Position numbers and translations under genes: made by a program
Assembly: GCF_023516555.1 (NCBI RefSeq)
Contig: NZ_JAMGBD010000001.1
Location: 1,622,501-1,686,500, forward strand
Reading direction: 5' to 3'
Length of the DNA: 64,000 nt
Source: Sphingomonas alba
GTDB lineage: Bacteria > Pseudomonadota > Alphaproteobacteria > Sphingomonadales > Sphingomonadaceae
In this document: piece by piece, positions 10,544 to 18,879 of the stretch
Numbering within the stretch: position 1 is the stretch's first letter
Layout: each line of letters starts with the position of its first letter
The notes under the pieces: generated by a model
The model's input: the letters and a program-made list of their open reading frames with translations, nothing else
The model's database searches: none
Told to the model about the DNA's origin: nothing

Positions 10544-12304
10544 TCAGCTCCAGGGCAACAGACGGGTAGTGAACGTCAGCAGGAAACGGGGGCCGGGCTT
10601 GCGGCGCTCGTTGAGCAGGCCGGCTTCGTCGATCGGCACGGCGACGCTCATATCGAGCGCTGCGCGGTCGCTAAATTCGCCGCGGACACCCGCGCCAACG
10701 GATTTGAGGTGCCGGGGATCGTGCCAGTGAGCGCCTGGCTGGTCTTCGAGGAGCGCACCCTTGGTCCATGCCCAGGCAGCATCGCCGAAGGCATAAGGCT
10801 GTAGCGACAAAGGCATGCGCTGGAACGGAGACAGCCGCGGGCCGCGCAACTCGACGGCAACGCCGACGCCGCTGTCGCCGGTGATGATCGACGGCTCATA
10901 GCCCCGGCCGACGGTATAATTGCCAAGCGTGAACTGTTCGAACGACAGCAGCTTGTCGAACGCATATTGGGCGCGCGGGCTGACCGCGACCGCGAGCGAA
11001 TTGAACAGGCCGACCTCGGCCGTGCCGTTGAACCGGACGACCATCGCGGTCGGATCCGCGTCGATCCTTGCCTGCGGCGTCGATCCATCAGAGCATCCGC
11101 TTTGCGGGCAGCTTTCGCTGGCATCGAACACGTCGATGCCGTGACGAAGCTCCAGCGTGCCAGCGACGCGCCACTTCGGCCGGCGCGAGCGGAGGTCGAC
11201 GGCGTCGAAATCGGCCCGCGCCCAGATCACGCGCAGCCGGTCGCGGGCGATTGGGATGAGCAGGTTGGTGTTCTGGTTGACGAAATCGAAGCCGGCGCCG
11301 AGCGTCAGGTTCTTTTCCTGGGTCCGAATAAGCGGGTACGCCGCGCCGAGCGACGCGAACAATGTCTTGGACTTGAGGTTGTCCTCGACGTCGTCAAGCG
11401 CGGGCTGCGACCAGGCGTAGGTGAACTGGCCGCTGATCGTCAGGCCCTCGTTACCGGGCCGGAAGCTGTGGCTCGCCTGGAGGATCTGCTGCTCTTTGAA
11501 ATCCGACGTCGAATAGATGGAGACGGTGGTTTCATCGCCAAGGCCGGTGAGGCCAAATGCCTGGGCGCGGAGCTGCCCGCCCCAGCGGCCGGTTTCCTTG
11601 GCCGCGAGGTTGGAGACCATCGCGTCGACCGCATAGGCGCGCCGGATGACGTTGACCTCGCCGATCATTTCGCCCGGCGCAGTGCCGGCGGGTTTGAGGA
11701 CGAGCTGGACGTTGTAGCCGGGAAGGTCGCGGGCCAGCAGCAAATAGCGTTCTGCCCGGTTGCGATCGAAGATCTCGTCCTGGGTCAGCTTGCTCAGGTA
11801 ACCGGCAAGCTTCGCCTCGGCGCCGCCGGTCTGGCCGCGGGCGCGGATAGTGGTGACGCGCGCGTAAAGCAGTTCGAGCCGGACCTGCCCATTCTCGATG
11901 CGTTGGGTCGGCACCTGGACGGCGGCGAGATAGCCCTTGTTCCGCAAATAGGTCGCGGCGCGGTCGCGGATTTCGCAGATGATGGAAACGGGCTGGTCTG
12001 TGCCGGCATATTCGGCCCAGGTCTGCCGCATCTCTTCGGGCGTCGCGCCCTTGAGGTTATGGAAGTCGACGTTGGAGATCGTCACCCGGACGTCGTTGAA
12101 TTCGGGGTTGGCGAGCGGGCACGGTGAACGCTCGACTCCGCCGATGACGTTGAGCGTGGATTTGGCGGGAGGCGGCGCAAGCTGCGGCCGGGTCAGTTCC
12201 TCTCGAGTCGGCGCGACCGCCTGAGCCGCGACGGGAGTCTCCGCAAGGAGCCCGGCAGTCGCTGCCAGCGATCCCAGTACATAAACGCCAGCCCGAAGAT
12301 CCAT
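10544..12304 (-). CDS. TpsB outer-membrane transporter (ShlB/FhaC/HecB family)
   Basis: This 586-residue Omp85-superfamily pore moves the adjacent TpsA across the outer membrane (type Vb secretion). A signal peptide ends around AETPVAAQA. A POTRA_2-like region spans about residues 70-150 (VRVTISNVDF...YLRNKGYLAAVQVP). A 16-strand beta-barrel fills the rest, with the conserved loop-6 arginine in VGRGYEP near residue 465 and a terminal strand ending TTRLLPWS. Length is normal for the family. It is the first gene of a three-gene operon tpsB-tpsA-CHAT. An intrinsic terminator lies about 25 bp upstream of its start codon. Confidence 0.92.
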   Translation of the reverse strand: MDLRAGVYVLGSLAATAGLLAETPVAAQAVAPTREELTRPQLAPPPAKSTLNVIGGVERSPCPLANPEFNDVRVTISNVDFHNLKGATPEEMRQTWAEYAGTDQPVSIICEIRDRAATYLRNKGYLAAVQVPTQRIENGQVRLELLYARVTTIRARGQTGGAEAKLAGYLSKLTQDEIFDRNRAERYLLLARDLPGYNVQLVLKPAGTAPGEMIGEVNVIRRAYAVDAMVSNLAAKETGRWGGQLRAQAFGLTGLGDETTVSIYSTSDFKEQQILQASHSFRPGNEGLTISGQFTYAWSQPALDDVEDNLKSKTLFASLGAAYPLIRTQEKNLTLGAGFDFVNQNTNLLIPIARDRLRVIWARADFDAVDLRSRRPKWRVAGTLELRHGIDVFDASESCPQSGCSDGSTPQARIDADPTAMVVRFNGTAEVGLFNSLAVAVSPRAQYAFDKLLSFEQFTLGNYTVGRGYEPSIITGDSGVGVAVELRGPRLSPFQRMPLSLQPYAFGDAAWAWTKGALLEDQPGAHWHDPRHLKSVGAGVRGEFSDRAALDMSVAVPIDEAGLLNERRKPGPRFLLTFTTRLLPWS

Positions 12305-12330
12305 GCCGACAACCCCCTCGTCTCAGACAC

Positions 12331-12366
12331 GGAAAAAGACCGACCCACCCCCAGCGACTCGGTCTT
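12331..12366 (-). terminator. Intrinsic terminator between hutG-like gene and tpsB
   Basis: Arms AAGACCGA (12336-12343) and TCGGTCTT (12359-12366) pair perfectly, and on the minus strand a T-run follows. It can end transcription of the upstream ureohydrolase gene. Because only about 25 bp separate it from the tpsB start codon, any promoter for the secretion operon must lie upstream of it or almost on top of it, so it may also act as an attenuator. The 243-bp gap also holds a direct repeat of TCTGGTTA on the minus strand (near 12391-12410). No clear -35/-10 pair was recognised. Confidence 0.7.
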
Positions 12367-12547
12367 AGTCCCCTGTTAACTTTCGTGTAACCAGACTTAA
12401 CCAGAGTCAATTGAATAGGTTGGAAAAATTGTCCTGCATCGGGTCATTTTTCCTTGAGCAACAAGCCTGTCCGCCTCACGGTCGGAACCCGTGCTCATCT
12501 CGAGCATGCAAAGTTAACGGCGCCGATAGCGCCTACCGAGGCCGTGG

Positions 12548-13429
12548 CTAGCGCGCCTCGAAGCCCGCCAGCACCTCGGCCAGCCAGCGCCCCGCCGTCA
12601 GCGCGCTGAGGTCGGTCGGGTCGAGCGGCGGGTCCCACTCCGTAAGGTCCATGACCCGCACTTTCGGCTCCGTCGCCAGCATGCGGACCGCCGCGAAGAA
12701 ATCCTCGGCCCGCATGCCGCCCGGCCGTGCCCCCGGGGCGCCGGGAAATTGTGAACGGTCGATCACGTCGATGTCGCAGTCGACGACAATCGCGTCGCAA
12801 TGGGCAACATGATCGAGCGCGTGGTCGATGGCTTGGTCGATACCTGCGTCACGGACCTCGCCGATCGTGACGACCAGATGTCCGCCCTCGACCGCGTCAC
12901 GATGCATGTCAGCGGAATTGGCGAAGGGGGCGAGACCGATCTGGGCGATATTCCGGCCCGGTAGACCGTCCTCGATCAGGGCCCGGACCGGATTACCGTT
13001 GCCGAGGCCGCGGCTGAGATCGCGCATGTCGAAATGGGCATCGAGCGTAATCAACCCGACCTTGTTCAGCGGCAGTCCGAGGGCATGGACGCCCGGCCGG
13101 GTCACCGCATTGTTGCCGCCGATCAGCAGAGTCAGCCGATGCCGCTCCACGCTGGCCTTGCAGGCGGCCAAGATCGCGGGAGTCGCTTCCTCAATGCCGA
13201 GGCCGGCGACCGGCACGTCGCCATGGTCGGCGACCAACGTCTGTAGCTCGCGCAAGGTCTCGACGTCATAGCGCCCGATCCGCCGCAGAGTCGCCCGCAG
13301 CAGCCCCGGCGCTAGGTCGCACCGCCCGGGCGTCACCGATCCCATGTTGAGCGGGGCGCCGACCAGGCCGATTGGCGCATCGCTCGCCTTGTCGACGATG
13401 AGGTCGGAAAGGTTGGGCCAGCCGCTCAT
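12548..13429 (-). CDS. Ureohydrolase-family protein, HutG-like (formimidoylglutamase?)
   Basis: This 293-residue arginase-fold protein is divergent from hutI, with 29 bp between start codons. It probably handles formiminoglutamate at the end of histidine degradation. Two of the three Mn-site motifs are clear: LDAHFD (D130, H132, D134) and DCDIDVID (D219, D221). The first motif, normally GGDHS with a metal-binding His, reads GGNNAV (104-107), so that His is missing. The usual Pro after the last motif is Arg. The protein may bind metal differently or have lost activity. Agmatinase-like activity is an alternative. The link to histidine breakdown rests on gene context. Confidence 0.75.
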   Translation of the reverse strand: MSGWPNLSDLIVDKASDAPIGLVGAPLNMGSVTPGRCDLAPGLLRATLRRIGRYDVETLRELQTLVADHGDVPVAGLGIEEATPAILAACKASVERHRLTLLIGGNNAVTRPGVHALGLPLNKVGLITLDAHFDMRDLSRGLGNGNPVRALIEDGLPGRNIAQIGLAPFANSADMHRDAVEGGHLVVTIGEVRDAGIDQAIDHALDHVAHCDAIVVDCDIDVIDRSQFPGAPGARPGGMRAEDFFAAVRMLATEPKVRVMDLTEWDPPLDPTDLSALTAGRWLAEVLAGFEAR

Positions 13430-13458
13430 GGCTTTGACGCTAGCATCTGCCCCGCTTA

Positions 13459-14676
13459 ATGCCAGCCGCCATGTGGGATCGCCTGTTCGTCGACTGCAAT
13501 ATCGCGACCATGGACGCGCGCGCCGGCGACCCGCTCGGCATCGTCACCAATGGCGCCATCGCCATCGAGGATGGCCGCATCCTGCGTGTCGGCAAGCGTA
13601 CAGAACTGGCCGGATTCCGCGCAAAGGAAGTGGTGGCACTGGGCGGGGCATGGGTGACTCCGGGCCTGGTCGATTGTCACACGCACTTGGTTTTCGGTGG
13701 AACGCGCGCGGCTGAGCATGCCATGCGCCGGGCCGGCGCGACCTACGAGGAAATCGCCAAGGCGGGCGGCGGCATCGCCTCAACCGTCGCCGCGACGAAG
13801 AAGGCGTCCGACACTGAGTTGCTGGAACAGTCGCGCCGCCGCCTGCGGGCTCTGATGGCGGGCGGCTGCACCACGGTCGAAATCAAGTCCGGCTACGGCT
13901 TTGATACGGCCAGCGAACTGCGCTTGCTCGAAATCGCCCGAAAGCTCGGCGAGCAGGAAAAGGTGCGGATCGTTTCGACGCTCCTTGCTCTCCATGCCTT
14001 GCCGAAGGACGCGGACCGCGAGACCTTCGTCAAGGAAGCGACGGACAAGCTCATCCCCGAGGCCGCGCGCCGAAAGTTGGCCACCAGCGTCGACGCCTTT
14101 TGCGAGACCATCGCCTTCACGCCGGCCGAGGTCGAGCGCGCCTTCACCGCCGCCCGCGCCCACGGCCTCGGCGTTCGCCTTCACGCCGAGCAATTGTCGC
14201 ACCAGAAAGGCGCCGAGATCGCTGCCAGGTATAAGGCGCTCTCGGCCGACCATCTCGAGCACCTCGACGCCGCGGGCGCCAAGGCGATGGCGCGCGCTGG
14301 CACCGTCGCCGTACTGCTGCCCGGGGCCTTCTACGCGCTCAACGAAATGACCAAGCCGCCGGTGCAGTTGCTGCGCGACGCCGGGGTGCCAATCGCGGTT
14401 GCTACGGATTGCAATCCGGGCACAGCGCCGCTTCTCAATCCGCAATTGGCGATGAACATGGCTTGCACCTTGTTCGGGCTGACGCCGGAGGAAGCGATTG
14501 CCGGCATGACGATCAACGCGGCTCGCGCTCTCGGCTTGGCGCACGAGGTTGGCAGCATCGCCGCCGGCAAGGCCGCCGACCTCTGCGTCTGGCGCATCGC
14601 CGAACTGGCGGAGCTCGGCTATTGGGTCGGCATGCCCGGCCCGGAACGCCGCATCTATGGGGGAATGGATTCCTAA
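13459..14676 (+). CDS. hutI: Imidazolonepropionase
   Basis: The enzyme hydrolyses imidazolonepropionate to N-formimino-glutamate, the third step of histidine degradation, in the cytoplasm. It has 405 residues, or 401 from the second Met. The amidohydrolase zinc motif is DCHTH near residue 71. Further conserved stretches are KSGYGF, HAEQLS and DCNPGT, and the family ending GKAADLCVW is present. The stop codon TAA is followed immediately by the GTG of hutU, so hutI-hutU-hutH form a tight operon. It faces away from the ureohydrolase gene, so the 29-bp gap must hold promoters for both unless they lie inside the genes. Confidence 0.95.
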   Translation: MPAAMWDRLFVDCNIATMDARAGDPLGIVTNGAIAIEDGRILRVGKRTELAGFRAKEVVALGGAWVTPGLVDCHTHLVFGGTRAAEHAMRRAGATYEEIAKAGGGIASTVAATKKASDTELLEQSRRRLRALMAGGCTTVEIKSGYGFDTASELRLLEIARKLGEQEKVRIVSTLLALHALPKDADRETFVKEATDKLIPEAARRKLATSVDAFCETIAFTPAEVERAFTAARAHGLGVRLHAEQLSHQKGAEIAARYKALSADHLEHLDAAGAKAMARAGTVAVLLPGAFYALNEMTKPPVQLLRDAGVPIAVATDCNPGTAPLLNPQLAMNMACTLFGLTPEEAIAGMTINAARALGLAHEVGSIAAGKAADLCVWRIAELAELGYWVGMPGPERRIYGGMDS

Positions 14677-16338
14677 GTGACCGATCGACGCGACAATTCA
14701 CGCCATATCCGTGCCCGCCGCGGCAGCGACATCAAGGCGAAGCATTGGACGACCGAGGCCGCCGTCCGCATGCTGATGAACAACCTCGACGACGAGGTCG
14801 CCGAGGACCCGCAAAGCCTGGTCGTCTACGGCGGAATCGGCCGCGCGGCGCGCAATTGGGAGTCCTACGACCGGATCGTCGAGACGCTGGAGCGGCTGGA
14901 AGAAGACCAGACCCTGCTCGTCCAGTCGGGCAAGCCGGTCGGCGTCTTCCGCACGCACAAGGATGCGCCCCGCGTGCTCCTCGCCAACTCGAACCTCGTG
15001 CCCAAATGGGCGAACTGGGAAGTCTTCAACGACCTCGATCGCAAGGGGTTGATGATGTACGGCCAGATGACGGCCGGCAGCTGGATCTACATCGGTAGCC
15101 AGGGCATCGTCCAAGGAACGTACGAGACCTTCGCGGAGATGGGCCGCCAGCATTTCGATGGCGATCTCAGGGACAAGTGGATCCTGACTGCCGGCCTCGG
15201 TGGCATGGGCGGCGCGCAGCCGCTGGCGGCGGTCATGGCCGGCGCGCATTGCATCGCCGTCGAATGCCAGGAAAGCCGCATCGAGAAGCGGCTGGAGACG
15301 CGCTACGTCGACAAGCGCGCCACCAGCATCGACGAGGCGCTCGACATTATCAAGAACGCCACCGAGCCGACCAGCGTCGGCCTGCTCGGCAATGCCGCCG
15401 AAATCCTGCCGGAGATGGTTGCGCGGGGCATCCGCCCGGATGCGGTCACCGACCAGACCTCGGCGCATGATCCCGCCAACGGCTACTGCCCCGCAGGCTG
15501 GAGTGTCGCGAAGTGGCAGGAGATGCGTGAGAAGGACCCGGCCACCGTTGCTACCGCAGCGCGTCACTCGATGGCAAAGCACGTCGAGGCGATGCTCGCC
15601 TTCAAGGCGATGGGCATTCCGACCTTCGATTATGGCAACAACATCCGCCAGGAAGCCTATGACGACGGCGTCCTGAACGCCTTCGATTTCCCCGGCTTCG
15701 TTCCGGCCTATGTCCGCCCGCTCTTCTGCCGCGGCATCGGTCCGTTCCGCTGGGCGGCGCTGTCGGGCAACCCTGAGGACATTTACCGCACCGATCAGCG
15801 CGTCAAAGAGCTGATCACGGACGATGCGCACCTCCACCGCTGGCTGGACATGGCGCGCGAGCGCATCGCCTTCCAGGGCCTGCCGGCACGCATTTGCTGG
15901 GTCGGGCTCGGCCAGCGCCATCGCCTCGGCCTCGCGTTCAACGAGATGGTGAGGAACGGCGAAGTCTCGGCGCCGATCGTCATCGGCCGCGACCACCTGG
16001 ACAGCGGCAGCGTCGCCTCGCCCAATCGCGAGACCGAAAGCATGATAGACGGCAGCGACGCCGTTTCCGACTGGCCGCTGCTCAATGCCCTCCTCAACAC
16101 CGCCAGCGGCGCAACCTGGGTGTCGCTGCACCACGGCGGCGGCGTCGGCATGGGTTATTCACAGCATGCCGGCATGGTCATCGTCGCCGATGGCACGGAC
16201 GATGCCGCGCGGCGGCTGGAGCGGGTGCTTTGGAACGACCCCGGCACTGGTGTCATGCGCCACGCCGATGCCGGCTACGACATCGCCGTCGACTGCGCGA
16301 AAGAACAGGGCTTGGATTTGCCGATGGTGACGACGTGA
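14677..16338 (+). CDS. hutU: Urocanate hydratase
   Basis: Converts urocanate to imidazolonepropionate with tightly bound NAD+ as electrophile. It has 553 residues, normal for the family. Recognisable blocks are [14 protein letters not shown] (the nucleotide-binding glycine loop), [14 protein letters not shown] and [19 protein letters not shown]. The start is GTG, directly after the hutI stop. The last codons overlap the hutH start by 4 bp (GTGA). Confidence 0.97.
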   Translation: MTDRRDNSRHIRARRGSDIKAKHWTTEAAVRMLMNNLDDEVAEDPQSLVVYGGIGRAARNWESYDRIVETLERLEEDQTLLVQSGKPVGVFRTHKDAPRVLLANSNLVPKWANWEVFNDLDRKGLMMYGQMTAGSWIYIGSQGIVQGTYETFAEMGRQHFDGDLRDKWILTAGLGGMGGAQPLAAVMAGAHCIAVECQESRIEKRLETRYVDKRATSIDEALDIIKNATEPTSVGLLGNAAEILPEMVARGIRPDAVTDQTSAHDPANGYCPAGWSVAKWQEMREKDPATVATAARHSMAKHVEAMLAFKAMGIPTFDYGNNIRQEAYDDGVLNAFDFPGFVPAYVRPLFCRGIGPFRWAALSGNPEDIYRTDQRVKELITDDAHLHRWLDMARERIAFQGLPARICWVGLGQRHRLGLAFNEMVRNGEVSAPIVIGRDHLDSGSVASPNRETESMIDGSDAVSDWPLLNALLNTASGATWVSLHHGGGVGMGYSQHAGMVIVADGTDDAARRLERVLWNDPGTGVMRHADAGYDIAVDCAKEQGLDLPMVTT

Positions 16339-17840
16339 AACTGAATCCGGAGAGCATCGACCTCACCACATTGCGCCAGCTTTGGCAGGGCGCCGATGCG
16401 CGTCTCGATGACGCTGCGATGGGGCGCATTGCGGGCGCCGCCGACAGCGTTAGCCGCATCGTTGCCGGCGGCGAAACGGTCTATGGCGTGAACACGGGCT
16501 TTGGCCTGCTCGCCAACACGGCGATTCCGGCGGAACGCCTCGCCGAGCTTCAGACCAACCTCATCCTTTCGCATAGCGCCGGGATCGGCGACCCCCTGCC
16601 ACGCCACGTCACACGGCTGATGATCGTCCTCAAGCTGCTCGGGCTCGGTCGGGGTTTCTCGGGCGTTCGGCCCTTGGTGATCGACGCGCTGCAGGCATTG
16701 CTCGACCGCGACGCAATGCCGGTCATCCCGAGCCAGGGGAGTGTCGGCGCTTCCGGCGATCTCGCACCGCTCGCGCACCTGATCTCGGCGCTAATGGGTT
16801 ACGGCAAGATCGACCTTGCAGGCACCATCGTGCCGGCCAAGGACGCGCTGACGAAACTGGGAATGCAGCCACTTGAGCTCGGCCCGAAAGAAGGCCTTGC
16901 ACTCATCAATGGCACGCAGGCTTCGACCGCCATCGCCCTCGATGCTTTGTTCGCCGCCGAGCGCGTCTTTGCTTCGGCCATCGCCGCCGGAGCCCTCTCC
17001 GTTGATGCCTTGAAAGGCAGCGCCAAGCCATTCGATCCGCGCATCTCCGCGCTGCGCGGCCAGCCCGGCCAGATTCGAGTCGCGGCCGTCATTGCCGAGT
17101 TGTTGGCGGGCAGCGAAATCCTCGACAGTCACGGCCGCTGCGGCAAAGTGCAGGATCCCTACAGCTTCCGCTGCCAGCCGCAGGTCATGGGCGCGTCGCT
17201 CGACCTCCTCGTCAATGCTGCGCGCACGTTGGTAATCGAGGCGGGCGCGGTGACCGACAATCCGATCGTCTTCCCCGACGAGGATTCGGCCATTTCGGGT
17301 GGCAATTTCCACGCGCAGCCGGTGGCGTTCGCCGCCGACACCATCGCCATTGCGTTGTGCGAGGTCGGCTCGATCTCGGAGCGGCGGACCAGCGTCCTGG
17401 TCGACCCGAAGATGAGCGGCCTGCCTGCCTTCCTGACCGACGATCCGGGCGTCAATTCGGGCCTGATGATCCCGCAGGTGACGGCCGCCGCATTGACCTC
17501 GGAAAACAAGAGCCTCGCCTTCCCGGCCAGCGTCGATTCCATCCCGACATCGGCGGGGCAGGAAGATCATGTGTCGATGGCGCCGATCGCCGCCCGCAAG
17601 GCCGGCCAGATCGCCCGCAACGCCGCCGGCATCATCGCCGTCGAGCTGATCACGGCAGCGCAGGGCATCGACCACCATGCGCCGCTGAAGACATCGGCAA
17701 AGCTGCGGAAGGTGCATGCGAAGATCCGCAACTCATCGCCGCATTTCGGCGCCGACCGCTATTGGGCGGATGAAATGACATTGCTGCAGTCGGCTGTGCT
17801 GGCCGGGGATTTCGGCACATTCGAAGCGGAAGGTCGCTAG
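16335..17840 (+). CDS. hutH: Histidine ammonia-lyase
   Basis: The first enzyme of histidine degradation, removing ammonia from histidine to give urocanate. It has 501 residues. The self-formed MIO cofactor comes from A139-S140-G141 in [14 protein letters not shown], and the catalytic Tyr is in VYGVNTGFG (Y50). The GTG start was chosen because it overlaps the hutU stop (GTGA); the reading frame is open further upstream but the family N terminus begins here. It is the last gene of the hut operon and meets the SRAP gene end to end, sharing the palindromic CTAG at the two stops. Confidence 0.97.
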   Translation: MKLNPESIDLTTLRQLWQGADARLDDAAMGRIAGAADSVSRIVAGGETVYGVNTGFGLLANTAIPAERLAELQTNLILSHSAGIGDPLPRHVTRLMIVLKLLGLGRGFSGVRPLVIDALQALLDRDAMPVIPSQGSVGASGDLAPLAHLISALMGYGKIDLAGTIVPAKDALTKLGMQPLELGPKEGLALINGTQASTAIALDALFAAERVFASAIAAGALSVDALKGSAKPFDPRISALRGQPGQIRVAAVIAELLAGSEILDSHGRCGKVQDPYSFRCQPQVMGASLDLLVNAARTLVIEAGAVTDNPIVFPDEDSAISGGNFHAQPVAFAADTIAIALCEVGSISERRTSVLVDPKMSGLPAFLTDDPGVNSGLMIPQVTAAALTSENKSLAFPASVDSIPTSAGQEDHVSMAPIAARKAGQIARNAAGIIAVELITAAQGIDHHAPLKTSAKLRKVHAKIRNSSPHFGADRYWADEMTLLQSAVLAGDFGTFEAEGR

Positions 17841-18421
17841 GCCTGCGATACCTCAAGGCTTCCGGCAGGCAGCGGGCCGATCACATCTTTCGCGGGGACT
17901 TGGGGATCGAGCCAGTCGCGCCATTGGCTTCGGTTGAGCAGTGCGACCTGGCGCGTGTGATAGGGCGTAATGTCCGGGCCCGGCTCGGTCGTCAGCATCG
18001 TGAACGCTTCGCCGACTTGCGGATGCGTCCGCCACAGCCCCGCAATGCAGAACCAGGGCTCGTCCGCCTTGGTGAACAGCCAGCGGTCCTTGGGCCCCTT
18101 GCCGGCTGCCGGCGTCGTATATTCATAGAATCCGTCGGCGACGATCAGGCAGCGCCCTTGCGGGAATTCGCGGCCGTCCGAACGATAGTTGAAGACCGGC
18201 TTGCCGGTCGGGCCGGGCCAGCTCCAGCGGCGCTGCACTAGCTCTGGCGCGCCATCGTCGGCGGCACGGATGATGGTGCCCGTATCGGTGATGCAGATAT
18301 CCGTCGCCTGCAGGTTCGGCCGGCCTTCGGGGAAGCGCAGCGGGATGCGGATGTCGGAGATTTCGGTGAAGCCGACGTCGATCTCACCCAGCGTAATGGC
18401 GCGGCGATAGCGGTTGCACAT
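17837..18421 (-). CDS. SOS-response-associated (SRAP/YedK/HMCES) protein
   Basis: SRAP proteins form a covalent bond to abasic sites in single-stranded DNA through Cys2, after the initiator Met is removed. The start was set at MCNRYRR because Cys2 must be N-terminal; the open frame extends 22 codons upstream but lacks family similarity. Other conserved spots are the Asn in NYRSDG, the Glu in DGFYEY and the His in PYHTRQ. It has 194 residues. It follows imuA-imuB-dnaE2 and a DUF2147 gene on the same strand, which fits an abasic-site role next to a translesion cassette. A second SRAP gene lies in the island at 47.5 kb. Confidence 0.9.
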   Translation of the reverse strand: MCNRYRRAITLGEIDVGFTEISDIRIPLRFPEGRPNLQATDICITDTGTIIRAADDGAPELVQRRWSWPGPTGKPVFNYRSDGREFPQGRCLIVADGFYEYTTPAAGKGPKDRWLFTKADEPWFCIAGLWRTHPQVGEAFTMLTTEPGPDITPYHTRQVALLNRSQWRDWLDPQVPAKDVIGPLPAGSLEVSQA

Positions 18422-18438
18422 GGCGCCTGCACTAGCAG

Positions 18439-18837
18439 CTATTGCGGCAGCGGGTCGTCGTATTTGTTCCAATATTGCGTGTGGCAAAGGACGCCGGCGG
18501 CGCAGCCGGTGACCTTGAGCTGCCCTGGGCTGGTGAGCTGGATTTTTGCGGTGACGCGCATGTTGCGGTCCGGAACGAAGAGCTTCCCCTGCCAGCGGCC
18601 CGCCTTGGTCTCTTTAAGGTCGGTCAGCAATTGCGTTCCGATCAGCTGGCTGGTCGTCTTGGCGGCATCCTGCTTTGCCTTGTCGCTCGCCCAGGCAACG
18701 GTGCCGCAATAATTGCTGCCGCACGATGCGATCTCGATGATGCTGTTACCGCCGGGGCTCCGCCAGCGGCCCTCGATCTCTGCTGCTGCGAGCGGGGCGG
18801 ACGAACTAAGCAAGGCGATCGCTCCAAGAACGCGCAT
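18439..18837 (-). CDS. DUF2147 exported protein
   Basis: This 132-residue protein has a signal peptide (MRVLGAIALLSSSAPLAAAE). A DUF2147 domain follows, recognisable from IEGRWRSPGGNSIIEI, a CGSNYCG Cys pair, and the ending YWNKYDDP. The family forms small lipocalin-like secreted barrels of unknown function. It sits between dnaE2 (42 bp upstream) and the SRAP gene (17 bp downstream), all in the same direction, so it may be carried on the SOS transcript. Confidence 0.85.
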   Translation of the reverse strand: MRVLGAIALLSSSAPLAAAEIEGRWRSPGGNSIIEIASCGSNYCGTVAWASDKAKQDAAKTTSQLIGTQLLTDLKETKAGRWQGKLFVPDRNMRVTAKIQLTSPGQLKVTGCAAGVLCHTQYWNKYDDPLPQ

Positions 18838-18879
18838 ACCGACTCCTACTGGAGCCGCCTTTTAGCGGGTAAGTGGCGA

